Assembly (NCBI GenBank): GCA_903913885.1
Contig: CAIWMX010000095.1
Span: forward strand, 1-64,000
DNA: 64,000 bases
From: an uncultured Bacteroidales bacterium
Lineage (GTDB): Bacteria > Bacteroidota > Bacteroidia > Bacteroidales > FEN-979
Reading direction: 5' to 3'
Of the stretch, positions 40,446-51,565 are shown one piece after another. Every line of letters starts with the position of its first letter. Position 1 is the first letter of the stretch. The notes under the pieces are model-generated. The model saw only the letters and a program-made list of their open reading frames with translations. It was not told the DNA's origin and ran no database searches. The translations under genes and the position numbers were made by a program.

Positions 40446-41318
40446 TTAACGCGTTATCTGGTCAAGAACCATGGTGATCAGGTCGTTGACTACGGTTTTA
40501 TGGTCGGCGTTATATTGCCCGGTGGCACGGTTTGCAATCAAAGCGCAGATGGTGACCATTTCATGGCCCATCAGGGCGCCCAGCCCATACAATGCCGAGG
40601 TTTCCATTTCAAAGTTGAGGATGCGGTTGCTGCGGAAGGTGAACCCCTGCAGTTTGTTGATCATGGCAGGGTCGGTAAGGGGCAGGCGCAGGAAACGGCC
40701 CTGGGGGCCATAAAATCCGGGTGCGGTCACCGTGATCCCGGCAACGGCAAACGGCCTGAACATGTCGATCAGCCGGTCGGCTCCTTTGACAAAATAGGGT
40801 TTTGAGAGGTCGGGCGGCCAGGGTGCATAGGCCGCAAATGCAGCTGTAAGTTCCTGGTCAAAAATCTCGTTTGCCCCCTGGTAAAAGTGAAGCAGGTTGT
40901 CGAGGCCCACGGCATGGGTTGACAAACAGAAACTATTCACCGGTACATCGGGTTGTATGGAACCTGAAGTACCGATACGGACAATGGTCAAGGGGCGGAA
41001 TACTGAATTCTGAACCCGCGTGGCAAGATTGAAATTTGCCAGCGCATCCAGTTCATGCATCACGATGTCGCAATTATCTGTTCCGATGCCTGTCGACAGG
41101 GCTGTTACCCGTTTGCCATGGTAGAAACCAGTGCATGAAATGAATTCGCGATTTGAACTGGAAGCATCAACCGACGAAAAATGATCAGAAATTTCATGAA
41201 CCCGACCCGGATCGCCAACAACAATTACTGTATCGGCAAGGTCTTCCGGTCTCATGCACAAATGGTAAATGCTGCCATCCGTATTGAGCATCAGGGCGGG
41301 GTCTGTTTGTAAAGGCAT
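40446..41318 (-). CDS. Nucleoside phosphorylase (uridine phosphorylase-like)
   Basis: VIVVGDPGRVHEI, STGIGTDNCDIVMHELDAL, RIGTSGSIQPDVPV; ORF start trimmed. Confidence 0.9.
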   Translation of the reverse strand: MPLQTDPALMLNTDGSIYHLCMRPEDLADTVIVVGDPGRVHEISDHFSSVDASSSNREFISCTGFYHGKRVTALSTGIGTDNCDIVMHELDALANFNLATRVQNSVFRPLTIVRIGTSGSIQPDVPVNSFCLSTHAVGLDNLLHFYQGANEIFDQELTAAFAAYAPWPPDLSKPYFVKGADRLIDMFRPFAVAGITVTAPGFYGPQGRFLRLPLTDPAMINKLQGFTFRSNRILNFEMETSALYGLGALMGHEMVTICALIANRATGQYNADHKTVVNDLITMVLDQITR

Positions 41319-41335
41319 GACGATGGTGTTTTTTG

Positions 41336-41343
41336 CAAAAGTA
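41336..41343 (-). promoter_or_regulatory. Candidate -7 element TACTTTTG upstream of nucleoside phosphorylase
   Basis: caaaagta on + strand. Confidence 0.4.
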
Positions 41344-41361
41344 CGAAAAAACGGGAGACCG

Positions 41362-42219
41362 TTATTTTTCAAGCGGGTCAACCTCTCCGGCGTAGCGCGT
41401 GAGTGAATCGGGCACGATGAGCGGGGGGTGTTTTTTGATAATGGACTGCATCTCATCCCGTTTCCGCGTATTGTCATCGATGGCAACGAGATAGGCGTCG
41501 CTGTATGATTTTCCTGCCAGCATCTGAGCCCTTTCGATAAGCTCCTCTGCAATGGAATATTCCGTTTCTTCACAGGAGATTTGTCCGTCGATCCAGATCT
41601 CACCTGCCGGGATGAAATGGTAACTGCGGTCGTTGCCGCTGAAACCGAAATCGGGGAAAATGGTTTTGCGCACCATGTAGCCATCGACGACCCATACAGA
41701 TATGCCGTTCCTCAGTCCCAGCGGCACCCGGTAGATTCCCTGCAGCCTGATGCTGTCGGGCAGGCTGCGGATCTCCTTCAGATTGTCGTGGTCGGTTGGG
41801 GAAACTTTACGCAACGACGCCTCATGCGCACGGCATACGCTGTCGAACTGGCGTCGCATGATGACCTCAATGGCCAGGGAGGAATCATGGGATTTGTCAT
41901 AGGTCCAGCCGAACCTGGCCATCAGGTGGCGCTCATTCAGCTCATGGGCGAGGGTAAGTTCATACTCCTCGCACGAAATCGCGTTGTCTATCCAGATTTC
42001 CCCCTTCGGGTTGAAAAGATACCGCTGTTCATTCCCGCCATAGAGAAATTCCTGGTAAACCTTGTGCCGGATACGATATCCGTCGACAATCCAGACGTTA
42101 AAACCACCCTTTTGCCCGGTAAAAAAACGATATGCGCCGTTTACGCTGACCGGCCGGTTGCAGCTCGTAAATTGAAAGCATATCATTATGAAAATGATAT
42201 ATTTAAGGTTCTTCATCAA
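41362..42219 (-). CDS. Putative lipoprotein with two tandem copies of a ~115-aa domain of unknown function
   Basis: Signal FIMICFQFTSCNR; repeats ...VWIVDGYRIR.../...VWVVDGYMVR... and GEIWIDNAISCEE/GEIWIDGQISCEE. Confidence 0.7.
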   Translation of the reverse strand: MMKNLKYIIFIMICFQFTSCNRPVSVNGAYRFFTGQKGGFNVWIVDGYRIRHKVYQEFLYGGNEQRYLFNPKGEIWIDNAISCEEYELTLAHELNERHLMARFGWTYDKSHDSSLAIEVIMRRQFDSVCRAHEASLRKVSPTDHDNLKEIRSLPDSIRLQGIYRVPLGLRNGISVWVVDGYMVRKTIFPDFGFSGNDRSYHFIPAGEIWIDGQISCEETEYSIAEELIERAQMLAGKSYSDAYLVAIDDNTRKRDEMQSIIKKHPPLIVPDSLTRYAGEVDPLEK

Positions 42220-42288
42220 TTTTTATTTTTTATCCACCAAAGATACCCTTTCATTTGGTAAATTTGCACATTACCAAAATAATCCCGA

Positions 42289-43155
42289 ATGACTATAACC
42301 AAGATCGTAAAGAAGTTTAAATACCCCATTGCCCTCGTTCTCTCGTTTGTGCTGCTTGAAAATATTGCCTGGATTATAGAGCCAACATTTTTTGGGAAAC
42401 TGCTTGATGCACTCATTGATAAATTTTATGACAAGGAGCAGGTTGATTATTTTCTGCCCCTTGGCGTGTGGATTTTTGTTTACCTGTTGAATGTCCTGGG
42501 AGGAACCCTGCACAGGTTTTTCAGCGGTACGGTATATTCAAAAATTCACGCTGATGTAGCAACCGATGTGATCTCCTATTCGAAGCGGCAGGGATACCCC
42601 ATCGCGATCATGTTTGCCCGTGCCGAACTGGCCAAGGAATATATTGTTTTTCTGAAGGAACGCCTGCCTGAAGTAACCTGGCAGCTCTCAGCCACCTTCG
42701 GGGCTGTGGTGGCGCTGTTTTTTTATGACTGGCGGATTGCTGCGGTCGCTGTGGTTGTGATCATCCCGATTGCCTACATCAACAATATTTACCGGAAGAA
42801 TGTGGTGACCCTGCAAAAGGAGCTGCACGATACCCGTGAAGACCAGTATAAGGTGTTTGAAGCCGGCGATATTTCCAAGATCCACGAGTTTTACCATAGC
42901 ATGGTGATCCCACAGACGAAAATCGCCAGGTGGAGTTCGCTCGACTACCTGATCATCAAGGTTTTCCTGATGATCATTTTCATTGTGGTTCTTTTTATCG
43001 CGGTTGACGTGGATAAATTCTCGACCGGGCGCATCTATGCTATCGTGGCCTATATCTGGACCTTCATCGCATCAACGGATTATATTCCCGGGCTTATGGA
43101 AAGCATGACCGCTGTGAGGGAATTGAACAACCGGTTAAAAGAAGAAGTGATATGA
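42289..43155 (+). CDS. ABC transporter six-transmembrane domain protein lacking an ATPase domain
   Basis: Multi-TM ABC-exporter-like; no Walker A/B or signature motif in 288 aa. Confidence 0.75.
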   Translation: MTITKIVKKFKYPIALVLSFVLLENIAWIIEPTFFGKLLDALIDKFYDKEQVDYFLPLGVWIFVYLLNVLGGTLHRFFSGTVYSKIHADVATDVISYSKRQGYPIAIMFARAELAKEYIVFLKERLPEVTWQLSATFGAVVALFFYDWRIAAVAVVVIIPIAYINNIYRKNVVTLQKELHDTREDQYKVFEAGDISKIHEFYHSMVIPQTKIARWSSLDYLIIKVFLMIIFIVVLFIAVDVDKFSTGRIYAIVAYIWTFIASTDYIPGLMESMTAVRELNNRLKEEVI

Positions 43156-44402
43156 TGGTAGAGATCATCAATATTGGCGACGAACTACTTATCGGGCAGG
43201 TCGTCAACACCAATGCGTCCTGGATGGCAGAACAGCTGAACATGAGCGGTTTCAGGGTGTTGCAGGTCAGCGTGGTCAGCGATTCCCGGCAACATATCCT
43301 CGATGCCCTGGCCGAAGCTGAATCAAGGGCTGAAATCGTTTTGATTTCCGGTGGGATCGGGCCTACCAAAGATGACATAACAAAACACACGCTTTGCGAA
43401 TTCTTTAACACCAGGCTTGTTTTCAACCAGGAAGCCTACGATGATGTGGCGTCAATGTTTGCCAGGCGCGGCTATGCAGTAACAGAGCTGAACCGCCTGC
43501 AGGCCGAATTGCCGGAACTTTGCACCGGCATCCCGAACCCAATGGGCACTGCCCGGGGGATGTGGTTTGAAAGGGATCGCAGTGCGGGAGGGAAGACCAT
43601 TTTTGTTGCGATGCCGGGCGTTCCATTCGAGATGAAGGCGATGATGACCGGCGAGGTGATTCCACGGCTCAGGAAGTGCTTCCAAACACCATCCCTGTAT
43701 CATAAGACCATCCTGACCCAGGGAATCGGGGAGTCCTTCCTGGCAGCGCAGATCGAGCACTGGGAGAACGAACTCCCAGCCAATATTAAGCTTGCCTACC
43801 TGCCGCAACCGGGCATGGTTCGGCTGAGACTAACCGGGGTTGGAGATGATGCACAGGTACTGCACGACGAAGTTGATGCTCAGGTCGGGAAACTGGAGCA
43901 ACTGATCCCTGACTATATTTTCGGATATAACGATGAAACCCTGGAAGAGATTGTCGGGAGGATGTTAAAGGAGAGAGGCGCAACCCTCGCCACGGCCGAA
44001 AGCTGTACCGGGGGATATATTGCGCACCTTATTACCAGTGTTCCGGGGAGTTCGGACTACTTCAAAGGGTCGGTTGTAGCTTACTCGAACAGCATAAAGG
44101 AAACGATCCTGGGGATTGATCCTGGTACGATCTTTGAATACGGGGCGGTCAGCAAACAGGTAGTCTCCGCGATGGCCCTGGCCCAGCAGCAGCTCTTTAA
44201 GGCTGATTACGTGATCGCCACCTCGGGGATCGCCGGTCCCGGCGGGGGAAGCCCTGAGAAACCATCAGGCCTCACCTGGATCGCCATTGCCACACCTGAA
44301 ACCCTGTCGGTGTCACATTTTACCTTTGGCGACAGCCGGGAAAGAAATATCCGCAGAACCGCACTCCAGGCGCTCAATATGCTTAGGAAACTGCTGGGGT
44401 AG
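43152..44402 (+). CDS. cinA: CinA-like nicotinamide-nucleotide amidase / competence-damage protein
   Basis: EIINIGDELLIGQVVNTNASWMA, SGGIGPTKDDITK, TAESCTGGYIAHLITSVPGSSDYFKGSVVAYSN. Confidence 0.94.
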   Translation: MMVEIINIGDELLIGQVVNTNASWMAEQLNMSGFRVLQVSVVSDSRQHILDALAEAESRAEIVLISGGIGPTKDDITKHTLCEFFNTRLVFNQEAYDDVASMFARRGYAVTELNRLQAELPELCTGIPNPMGTARGMWFERDRSAGGKTIFVAMPGVPFEMKAMMTGEVIPRLRKCFQTPSLYHKTILTQGIGESFLAAQIEHWENELPANIKLAYLPQPGMVRLRLTGVGDDAQVLHDEVDAQVGKLEQLIPDYIFGYNDETLEEIVGRMLKERGATLATAESCTGGYIAHLITSVPGSSDYFKGSVVAYSNSIKETILGIDPGTIFEYGAVSKQVVSAMALAQQQLFKADYVIATSGIAGPGGGSPEKPSGLTWIAIATPETLSVSHFTFGDSRERNIRRTALQALNMLRKLLG

Positions 44403-44432
44403 CAACGAACGTGTGGGTGCTGTTGATTCATG

Positions 44433-44491
44433 AATGCAAACAATGCAGGCAATGCAAACAATGCAAACAATGCAAGCAGTGCAAGCAATGA
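44433..44491 (+). repeat. Tandem 9-mer (aatgcaaac) array downstream of cinA
   Basis: aatgcaaacaatgcaggcaatgcaaacaatgcaaacaatgcaagcagtgcaagcaatg. Confidence 0.85.
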
Positions 44492-44650
44492 TTGCAGTTG
44501 AAGCGATGATATGATGGCAAATAATTATAAATGAAAATAATGGTTGGTGCAGGAGATATTAGTGAAAAACCCCATTGTTATTGATTCATCATAAGTTGTC
44601 TTTTCAATAATTTCCCCAATTATTACCTTCCAACTTTTTTTTCCTCCCAA

Positions 44651-44697
44651 TTGCCTGCATTGTTTTCATTGTTTGCATTGCATTCATTGTTGGCATT
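44651..44697 (+). repeat. Degenerate inverted copy of the 9-mer family (tgcctgcattgttt...)
   Basis: tgcctgcattgttttcattgtttgcattgcattcattgttggcatt. Confidence 0.65.
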
Positions 44698-44703
44698 AAA
44701 AAA

Positions 44704-44729
44704 AAACGGGAGCCCGAAAGCTCCCGTTT
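44704..44729 (-). terminator. Intrinsic terminator of gdhA
   Basis: aaacgggagc-ccgaaa-gctcccgttt, T-run on the minus strand. Confidence 0.85.
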
Positions 44730-44751
44730 GCATTGAAAGGTTATAGGGTCC

Positions 44752-46164
<1,413 letters not shown>

Positions 46165-46630
46165 TCACAATATTAAAGAAAAATTTTGACATCAATTATA
46201 TAAATATCTCTTTTTTTTTGATAATAATTTAATTTTCAATTGCGTAAGCGATAAACGTACTGCCGATAAGAGAATAACGTACACATGAATACGTATTATG
46301 CGGAATTTCACATAAGCAAAAATCTTTTGAATGAAAGGTGCCCTGACCAATGGTTCTCTGTCATTTGTTATTTTTACGGATCTGTAATTTTGACTTTTGC
46401 ATCGGTCCATGTGATGTTTCAACGCCCTGTACGCTATTTCATTTTTTACGTATGATAAGAATTACCAAACCTGGATTGAAAAACTCCTTTGGGCAAAATT
46501 ACCTGATCTGGTATAAAAGCATTTCTTTACCAATTATTTAGAATGCCTTTAAATTAGATTTGGTCTGTTGACATATTACAAATATGATATAAATTTACAC
46601 TTCAATGTAACCTTTTAAACCGACAGCTTT

Positions 46631-47740
46631 ATGGAGAATCACAAACCAACGTTTTATGAGGAGGTCCGGGGGAATGGAGTTTCCCGACGGGATTTTCTTA
46701 AATTTTGCACGACCATGGCCGCGTTTCTTGGACTTGAAGCCAGTGGTGTGGCACAAATTGCCAAAGCCCTGCAATCAAAGCCCCGGCTGCCGGTCATCTG
46801 GTTTCATTTCCAGGAATGTACCTGCTGCAGCGAATCTTTTATCAGGGCTTCACACCCCATCGTAGCCAACATAGTACTGGATAAGATTTCACTCGATTAC
46901 CAGGAAACGCTGATGGCTGCATCGGGAGTTCAGGCCGAGGATGCCTACAAGGCGGTCATGGCGAAATACCCCGGCGAATATATCGTCATGGTTGAGGGTT
47001 CGATTCCTACCGAGAATGAAGCATATTGCTGCATAGGCGGCCGAAGCGCCCTCCAGATCCTGCAGGAGGCTGTTAAGAACTGCAAGGCTGTTGTTGCATG
47101 GGGCAACTGTGCCTCTGCTGGATGTGTTCAGGCGGCAAGTCCAAACCCGACGGGTGCAAAACCGGTTCATAAGGTAATCAGCGGGAAACCTGTCATCAAC
47201 GTGCAGGGTTGCCCTCCCATTGCCGATGTCATGGCAGGGGTTGTTGTACACCTCCTTACATTCGACCGCATTCCGCAGCTTGACGGATTGAACAGACCAA
47301 AGGCTTTCTATTCACGCCGCGTGCATGACACCTGCTATCGCAGGGCCAATTTTGATGCCGGTTTATTTGTCGAATCCTTCGACGATGAAGGCGCAAAACG
47401 CGGTTACTGCCTGTATAAAATGGGGTGCAAAGGTCCTGTTACCTATAACTCCTGCGGGATTATCAAATGGAACGACAGCGTTAGTTATCCTATCCAGTCA
47501 GGTCACCCCTGCATCGGTTGCTCCGAAGCCGGGTTCTGGGATAACGGCCCGTTCTACCAGCACCTGCCGGGTGTTGCCGGATTCGGTGTTGAAACAACGG
47601 CCGACAAGATCGGTGTCGGACTTGGTGTAGCAACTGCTGTTGGTATTGCAGGACATGCCATTGTCACCAACATCCGCAAGCATAAAGAGATAATTAATGA
47701 ACCTGCTGAAGGTTCCAAAGTCGAAACCACGAAAGAATAA
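46631..47740 (+). CDS. [NiFe]-hydrogenase small subunit (Tat-exported, membrane-anchored)
   Basis: Tat motif SRRDFLK, ECTCCSESFIRASHP, WGNCASAGCVQAASPNPTGAKPV, CYRRANFDAG, C-terminal TM. Confidence 0.95.
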   Translation: MENHKPTFYEEVRGNGVSRRDFLKFCTTMAAFLGLEASGVAQIAKALQSKPRLPVIWFHFQECTCCSESFIRASHPIVANIVLDKISLDYQETLMAASGVQAEDAYKAVMAKYPGEYIVMVEGSIPTENEAYCCIGGRSALQILQEAVKNCKAVVAWGNCASAGCVQAASPNPTGAKPVHKVISGKPVINVQGCPPIADVMAGVVVHLLTFDRIPQLDGLNRPKAFYSRRVHDTCYRRANFDAGLFVESFDDEGAKRGYCLYKMGCKGPVTYNSCGIIKWNDSVSYPIQSGHPCIGCSEAGFWDNGPFYQHLPGVAGFGVETTADKIGVGLGVATAVGIAGHAIVTNIRKHKEIINEPAEGSKVETTKE

Positions 47741-47745
47741 TAGCC

Positions 47746-49464
47746 ATGGCAGAAAGAATCGTTATAGATCCCATTACCCGTATTGAAGGTCACTTACGGG
47801 TTGAAATCGAAGTTAAGGATGGTAAAATTACCGATGCATACAGTGCAGGTACCATGGTGCGTGGCATTGAAACCATTCTGAAAGGACGTGATCCCCGTGA
47901 TGCATGGGCCTTTGTAGGCCGTGTTTGCGGCGTATGTACCTCAACGCATTCGCTGACCTCGGTAAGAACGGTGGAAAATGCCCTGAAAATCTCCGTTCCG
48001 CCTAACGCCGAACTCATCCGCAACCTGATGGCCAATGCCCTCTATATCCAGGATCATGTGGTGCATTTTTACCAGTTGCACGCCCTCGACTGGGTTGACG
48101 TGGTGTCGGCTCTCAAGGCCAACCCGGCAGAAGCTTCGAAGATTGCCCAGAGTATATCTTCCTGGCCAAAAAGTTCGGTGGGTTATTTTACCGATATCCA
48201 GAAAAAGTTCAAATCGTTTGTTGAAAGCGGTCAACTGGGCATCTTTGCCAATGGATACTGGGGACATAAGGCATACAAGCTTCCGCCTGAAGTGAACCTG
48301 ATCGCGGTTGCGCACTACCTTGAAGCCCTGGAATTTCAAAAGGAAATTGTTAAGGTGCATACCGTCTTTGGCGGTAAAAACCCGCATCCCAACTACCTGG
48401 TAGGAGGGGTTCCCTGTTCCATTAATATAGAAGAGGCCAATGCAGTCAACGCCGAACGCCTTGCTTTCGTAGGCAAGCTGTTTGAAGATGCAAAAACTTT
48501 CGTCGACCAGGTCTATATCCCCGACTTAGTCGCCATCGCCGGATTCTATAAGGATTGGGGCGCCATTGGCGGCGGATTGTCGAATTACCTTGCTTTCGGC
48601 GATTTTCCCAGCAATGGCTACAACAACCCGGAAAGTTTCAAAATGCCGCGTGGAGCGATATTGGGACGCGACCTGAGTAAAATTCATGAAGTTAAAGCGG
48701 ATGATCCCGAACAGATCCAGGAATTTGTAAACAACTCCTGGTATGAGTATTCGAAGGGTGATAAAACAGGGTTGCACCCCTGGGAAGGAGAGACCAAATT
48801 TAACTATACCGGGCCGAAACCACCCTATGAACATCTTGATTTTACACAGAAATACAGCTGGGTAAAAACTCCGCGCTGGAAAGGACATCCGATGGAAGTC
48901 GGGCCACTGTCGCGCATGCTGGTTGGCTATGCCTCCGGACGTGCCGATTACAAGGAAGTCATCGACAGTACACTGAAAGCACTGGATGTTCCTGTAACCG
49001 CCCTCTTCTCCACCCTAGGACGCACCGCCGCCCGCGGTCTCGAAACCAAGCTGGTGTGCGGATGGGCGCTTGAGTTCTATCAGCAGCTACTTGCCAATAT
49101 TAAGAATGGCGATACCCGCACCCAGAACAATGAAAAATGGGAGCCCGCATCCTGGCCAAAACATGCAAAGGGTATTGGCATGGTGGAAGCACCGCGTGGC
49201 GCCCTGTCGCATTTTATCGTCATCGAAGATCAGAAGATCGCCAATTACCAGCTGGTCGTTCCAACCACATGGAATGCTTCGCCGCGCGACCCGCAGGGAC
49301 AACGTTCAGCGTACGAGGAGTCGCTTATCGGAACCCCGGTGGCTGATTCCAAGATCCCCCTGGAAGTCCTCAGGACTATCCACTCGTTCGATCCCTGCCT
49401 GGCCTGTGCCGTACATCTTTACGATGAAAACGGCACTCATATTCATGACCTGAAAACCTACTGA
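47746..49464 (+). CDS. [NiFe]-hydrogenase large subunit
   Basis: RVCGVCTSTHSL and C-terminal DPCLACAVH followed by cleavable extension. Confidence 0.95.
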   Translation: MAERIVIDPITRIEGHLRVEIEVKDGKITDAYSAGTMVRGIETILKGRDPRDAWAFVGRVCGVCTSTHSLTSVRTVENALKISVPPNAELIRNLMANALYIQDHVVHFYQLHALDWVDVVSALKANPAEASKIAQSISSWPKSSVGYFTDIQKKFKSFVESGQLGIFANGYWGHKAYKLPPEVNLIAVAHYLEALEFQKEIVKVHTVFGGKNPHPNYLVGGVPCSINIEEANAVNAERLAFVGKLFEDAKTFVDQVYIPDLVAIAGFYKDWGAIGGGLSNYLAFGDFPSNGYNNPESFKMPRGAILGRDLSKIHEVKADDPEQIQEFVNNSWYEYSKGDKTGLHPWEGETKFNYTGPKPPYEHLDFTQKYSWVKTPRWKGHPMEVGPLSRMLVGYASGRADYKEVIDSTLKALDVPVTALFSTLGRTAARGLETKLVCGWALEFYQQLLANIKNGDTRTQNNEKWEPASWPKHAKGIGMVEAPRGALSHFIVIEDQKIANYQLVVPTTWNASPRDPQGQRSAYEESLIGTPVADSKIPLEVLRTIHSFDPCLACAVHLYDENGTHIHDLKTY

Positions 49465-49466
49465 TT

Positions 49467-50186
49467 ATGAGAAGCCGATCCACGAATCTGCGTGAAGTGC
49501 ATGTATGGGAAATGCCCGTACGCGTTTATCATTGGATCAACGCATTATGCATCACCACGCTTTGTATTACCGGTTATATCATCGGTAATCCGCCTGCCTT
49601 TATGAAAGGCACTGAGGCCTATTTCAACTTCTGGTTTGGAACTGTAAGGTTCGTCCATTTTATCAGCGCTTTCCTCTTTTTCTTCAATTTCATCTTCCGT
49701 ATTTACTGGGGATTTACCGGCAACGAATTTTCGCGCTGGAATAACTTCATCCCGCTCAAACGGAGCCAGTGGAAAGAGATCATTGACGTAATCAAAGTTG
49801 ACGTTTTACAGGTAACCAACAAGCAGATCGATTCAATCGGTCACAATTCGCTGGCCAGCCTGGTCTACTTCATCACCTTCCTGATCTTCCTGTTGCAGTG
49901 TCTTACTGGATTCGGCATGTATGGCGCCATGAGCAACGCGTTCCTGCCCCGGTTGTTTGCCTGGGTTGTTCCGTTTCTTGGCGGGGATATGAACGTAAGG
50001 CAGATACATCACCTGCTGATGTGGGGGTTTATCCTGTTTGCCCTGATACATATCTATCTGGTTTTTTATCATGACTATATCGAACGTCGCGGGGTTACCT
50101 CCTCCATGATCGGTGGGTGGAAATTCATCGAAGAAGACGTGGTAGAGCGTCATGACAAACAAGCTGAGGAAAATCAGAAAGGTTAA
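49467..50186 (+). CDS. Ni/Fe-hydrogenase b-type cytochrome subunit
   Basis: VHVWEMPVRVYHWINALCITTLCITGYIIG, His-containing TM helices. Confidence 0.92.
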   Translation: MRSRSTNLREVHVWEMPVRVYHWINALCITTLCITGYIIGNPPAFMKGTEAYFNFWFGTVRFVHFISAFLFFFNFIFRIYWGFTGNEFSRWNNFIPLKRSQWKEIIDVIKVDVLQVTNKQIDSIGHNSLASLVYFITFLIFLLQCLTGFGMYGAMSNAFLPRLFAWVVPFLGGDMNVRQIHHLLMWGFILFALIHIYLVFYHDYIERRGVTSSMIGGWKFIEEDVVERHDKQAEENQKG

Positions 50187-50667
50187 CCTGCTAGAACTGA
50201 AAAATTTGCCGTCTGAAACAAACAATATCCTGGTTCTCGGGATAGGTAATTTATTGATGAATGATGAAGGCGTCGGGATTCATGTCGTATCCCGTCTTGA
50301 AAAGGAGGGATTGCCCGGCGCCGATCTGATGGATGGAGGAACAGGCGGGTTTCACCTGCTTGGCTTCATCCAGTCGTATTCAACCGTGATCATCGTGGAT
50401 GCCTCGCTCGACCAGTTTCCGGCCGGGCACGTCCGCGTACTTCATCCCCGATATGCGAAGGATTTTCCAAAACAGCTCAGCGCCCATGAGATCGGGCTGA
50501 AAGACCTGATCGACTCGGCCATCCTGCTGGGGAACATGCCGGTGCTGCACCTGGTAGCCATTTCGGTGAAGGATTTTCAGGATATGGGCATGGACCTGTC
50601 GCCCGAGGTTGAACAGGCTATCCCGGAAGCAATGGCGTGTGTCAGGAAACTGGTAGCGTCTGCCTGA
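50152..50667 (+). CDS. Hydrogenase maturation protease (HyaD/HybD type)
   Basis: ILVLGIGNLLMNDEGVGIHVVSRLE, LMDGGTGGFHLLGF. Confidence 0.92.
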   Translation: MTNKLRKIRKVNLLELKNLPSETNNILVLGIGNLLMNDEGVGIHVVSRLEKEGLPGADLMDGGTGGFHLLGFIQSYSTVIIVDASLDQFPAGHVRVLHPRYAKDFPKQLSAHEIGLKDLIDSAILLGNMPVLHLVAISVKDFQDMGMDLSPEVEQAIPEAMACVRKLVASA

Positions 50668-51505
50668 GCCAGTCAAACCATTCGGCCATGCCTTCGCCGG
50701 TTTTCGCCGACATCAGGATGAACTCCAGGTCGGGATTAAGTTGCCGTGCATACGCCATGGCTGTCTCCACCTTAAAATCGACATAGGGAAGCAGGTCGGT
50801 TTTGTTGATGATGCAAAGGTTGGATGACTGGAACATGTAGGGGTATTTCATGGGTTTGTCATCGCCTTCGGTTACGCTGATTACCACCACCCTTTTTTGT
50901 TCTCCCAGGTCAAACATGGCGGGGCAGACGAGGTTTCCCACGTTTTCGATAAACAGGATGGCATGATCCGAAACTTCCAGTTTCTTAAGGGCCAGTTGAA
51001 TCATTTTTGCATCCAGGTGGCATCCTGAACCGGTGTTGATCTGGATTGCCGGGGCACCCGATTTCTCAATCCGGTCGGCATCGCGGGTGGTTTGCTGATC
51101 GCCTTCAATTACAAACAGTTTTTGTGTTGAAACCAGCGACTGGATTGTTTTTTCGAGGATGGTGGTTTTGCCGGAACCCGGGGAGCTGACCAGGTTAAGA
51201 CACAGCACATGCTTGGCTTCAAACCAGCCCCGGTTTCGTTCAGCCATCAGGTTGTTTTCAGACAAGATATCCATGTTCAGGCTGATCACCTTTTTTGGCG
51301 CGTGTTCATGGGGATGATCGTGACCGTGGTCGTGGTCGTGGTCGTGGTCATGTCCCTCATGTCCGTGGGAATGAGTATGCCGGTGCCCATCCTCATGGGT
51401 ATGTTCATGGTCATGCGGGTGGCCGTGTGCATGTTCATGGTTATGGTCGTGAATTTTAAATTCGTCGGGGTTGCCGCATCCGCAGGTGTCGCACATATTA
51501 TTCAA
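50642..51505 (-). CDS. hypB: Hydrogenase nickel incorporation GTPase HypB with His-rich N-terminal region
   Basis: CGCGNP N-terminus, long HxH stretch, LVSSPGSGKTTILEKT. Confidence 0.95.
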   Translation of the reverse strand: MNNMCDTCGCGNPDEFKIHDHNHEHAHGHPHDHEHTHEDGHRHTHSHGHEGHDHDHDHDHGHDHPHEHAPKKVISLNMDILSENNLMAERNRGWFEAKHVLCLNLVSSPGSGKTTILEKTIQSLVSTQKLFVIEGDQQTTRDADRIEKSGAPAIQINTGSGCHLDAKMIQLALKKLEVSDHAILFIENVGNLVCPAMFDLGEQKRVVVISVTEGDDKPMKYPYMFQSSNLCIINKTDLLPYVDFKVETAMAYARQLNPDLEFILMSAKTGEGMAEWFDWLRQTLPVS

Positions 51506-51565
51506 TTTATTTTAAAAATATTTATTGTTATTATTGTTTTTTCAAAACGAAAACTCATCACCCCC

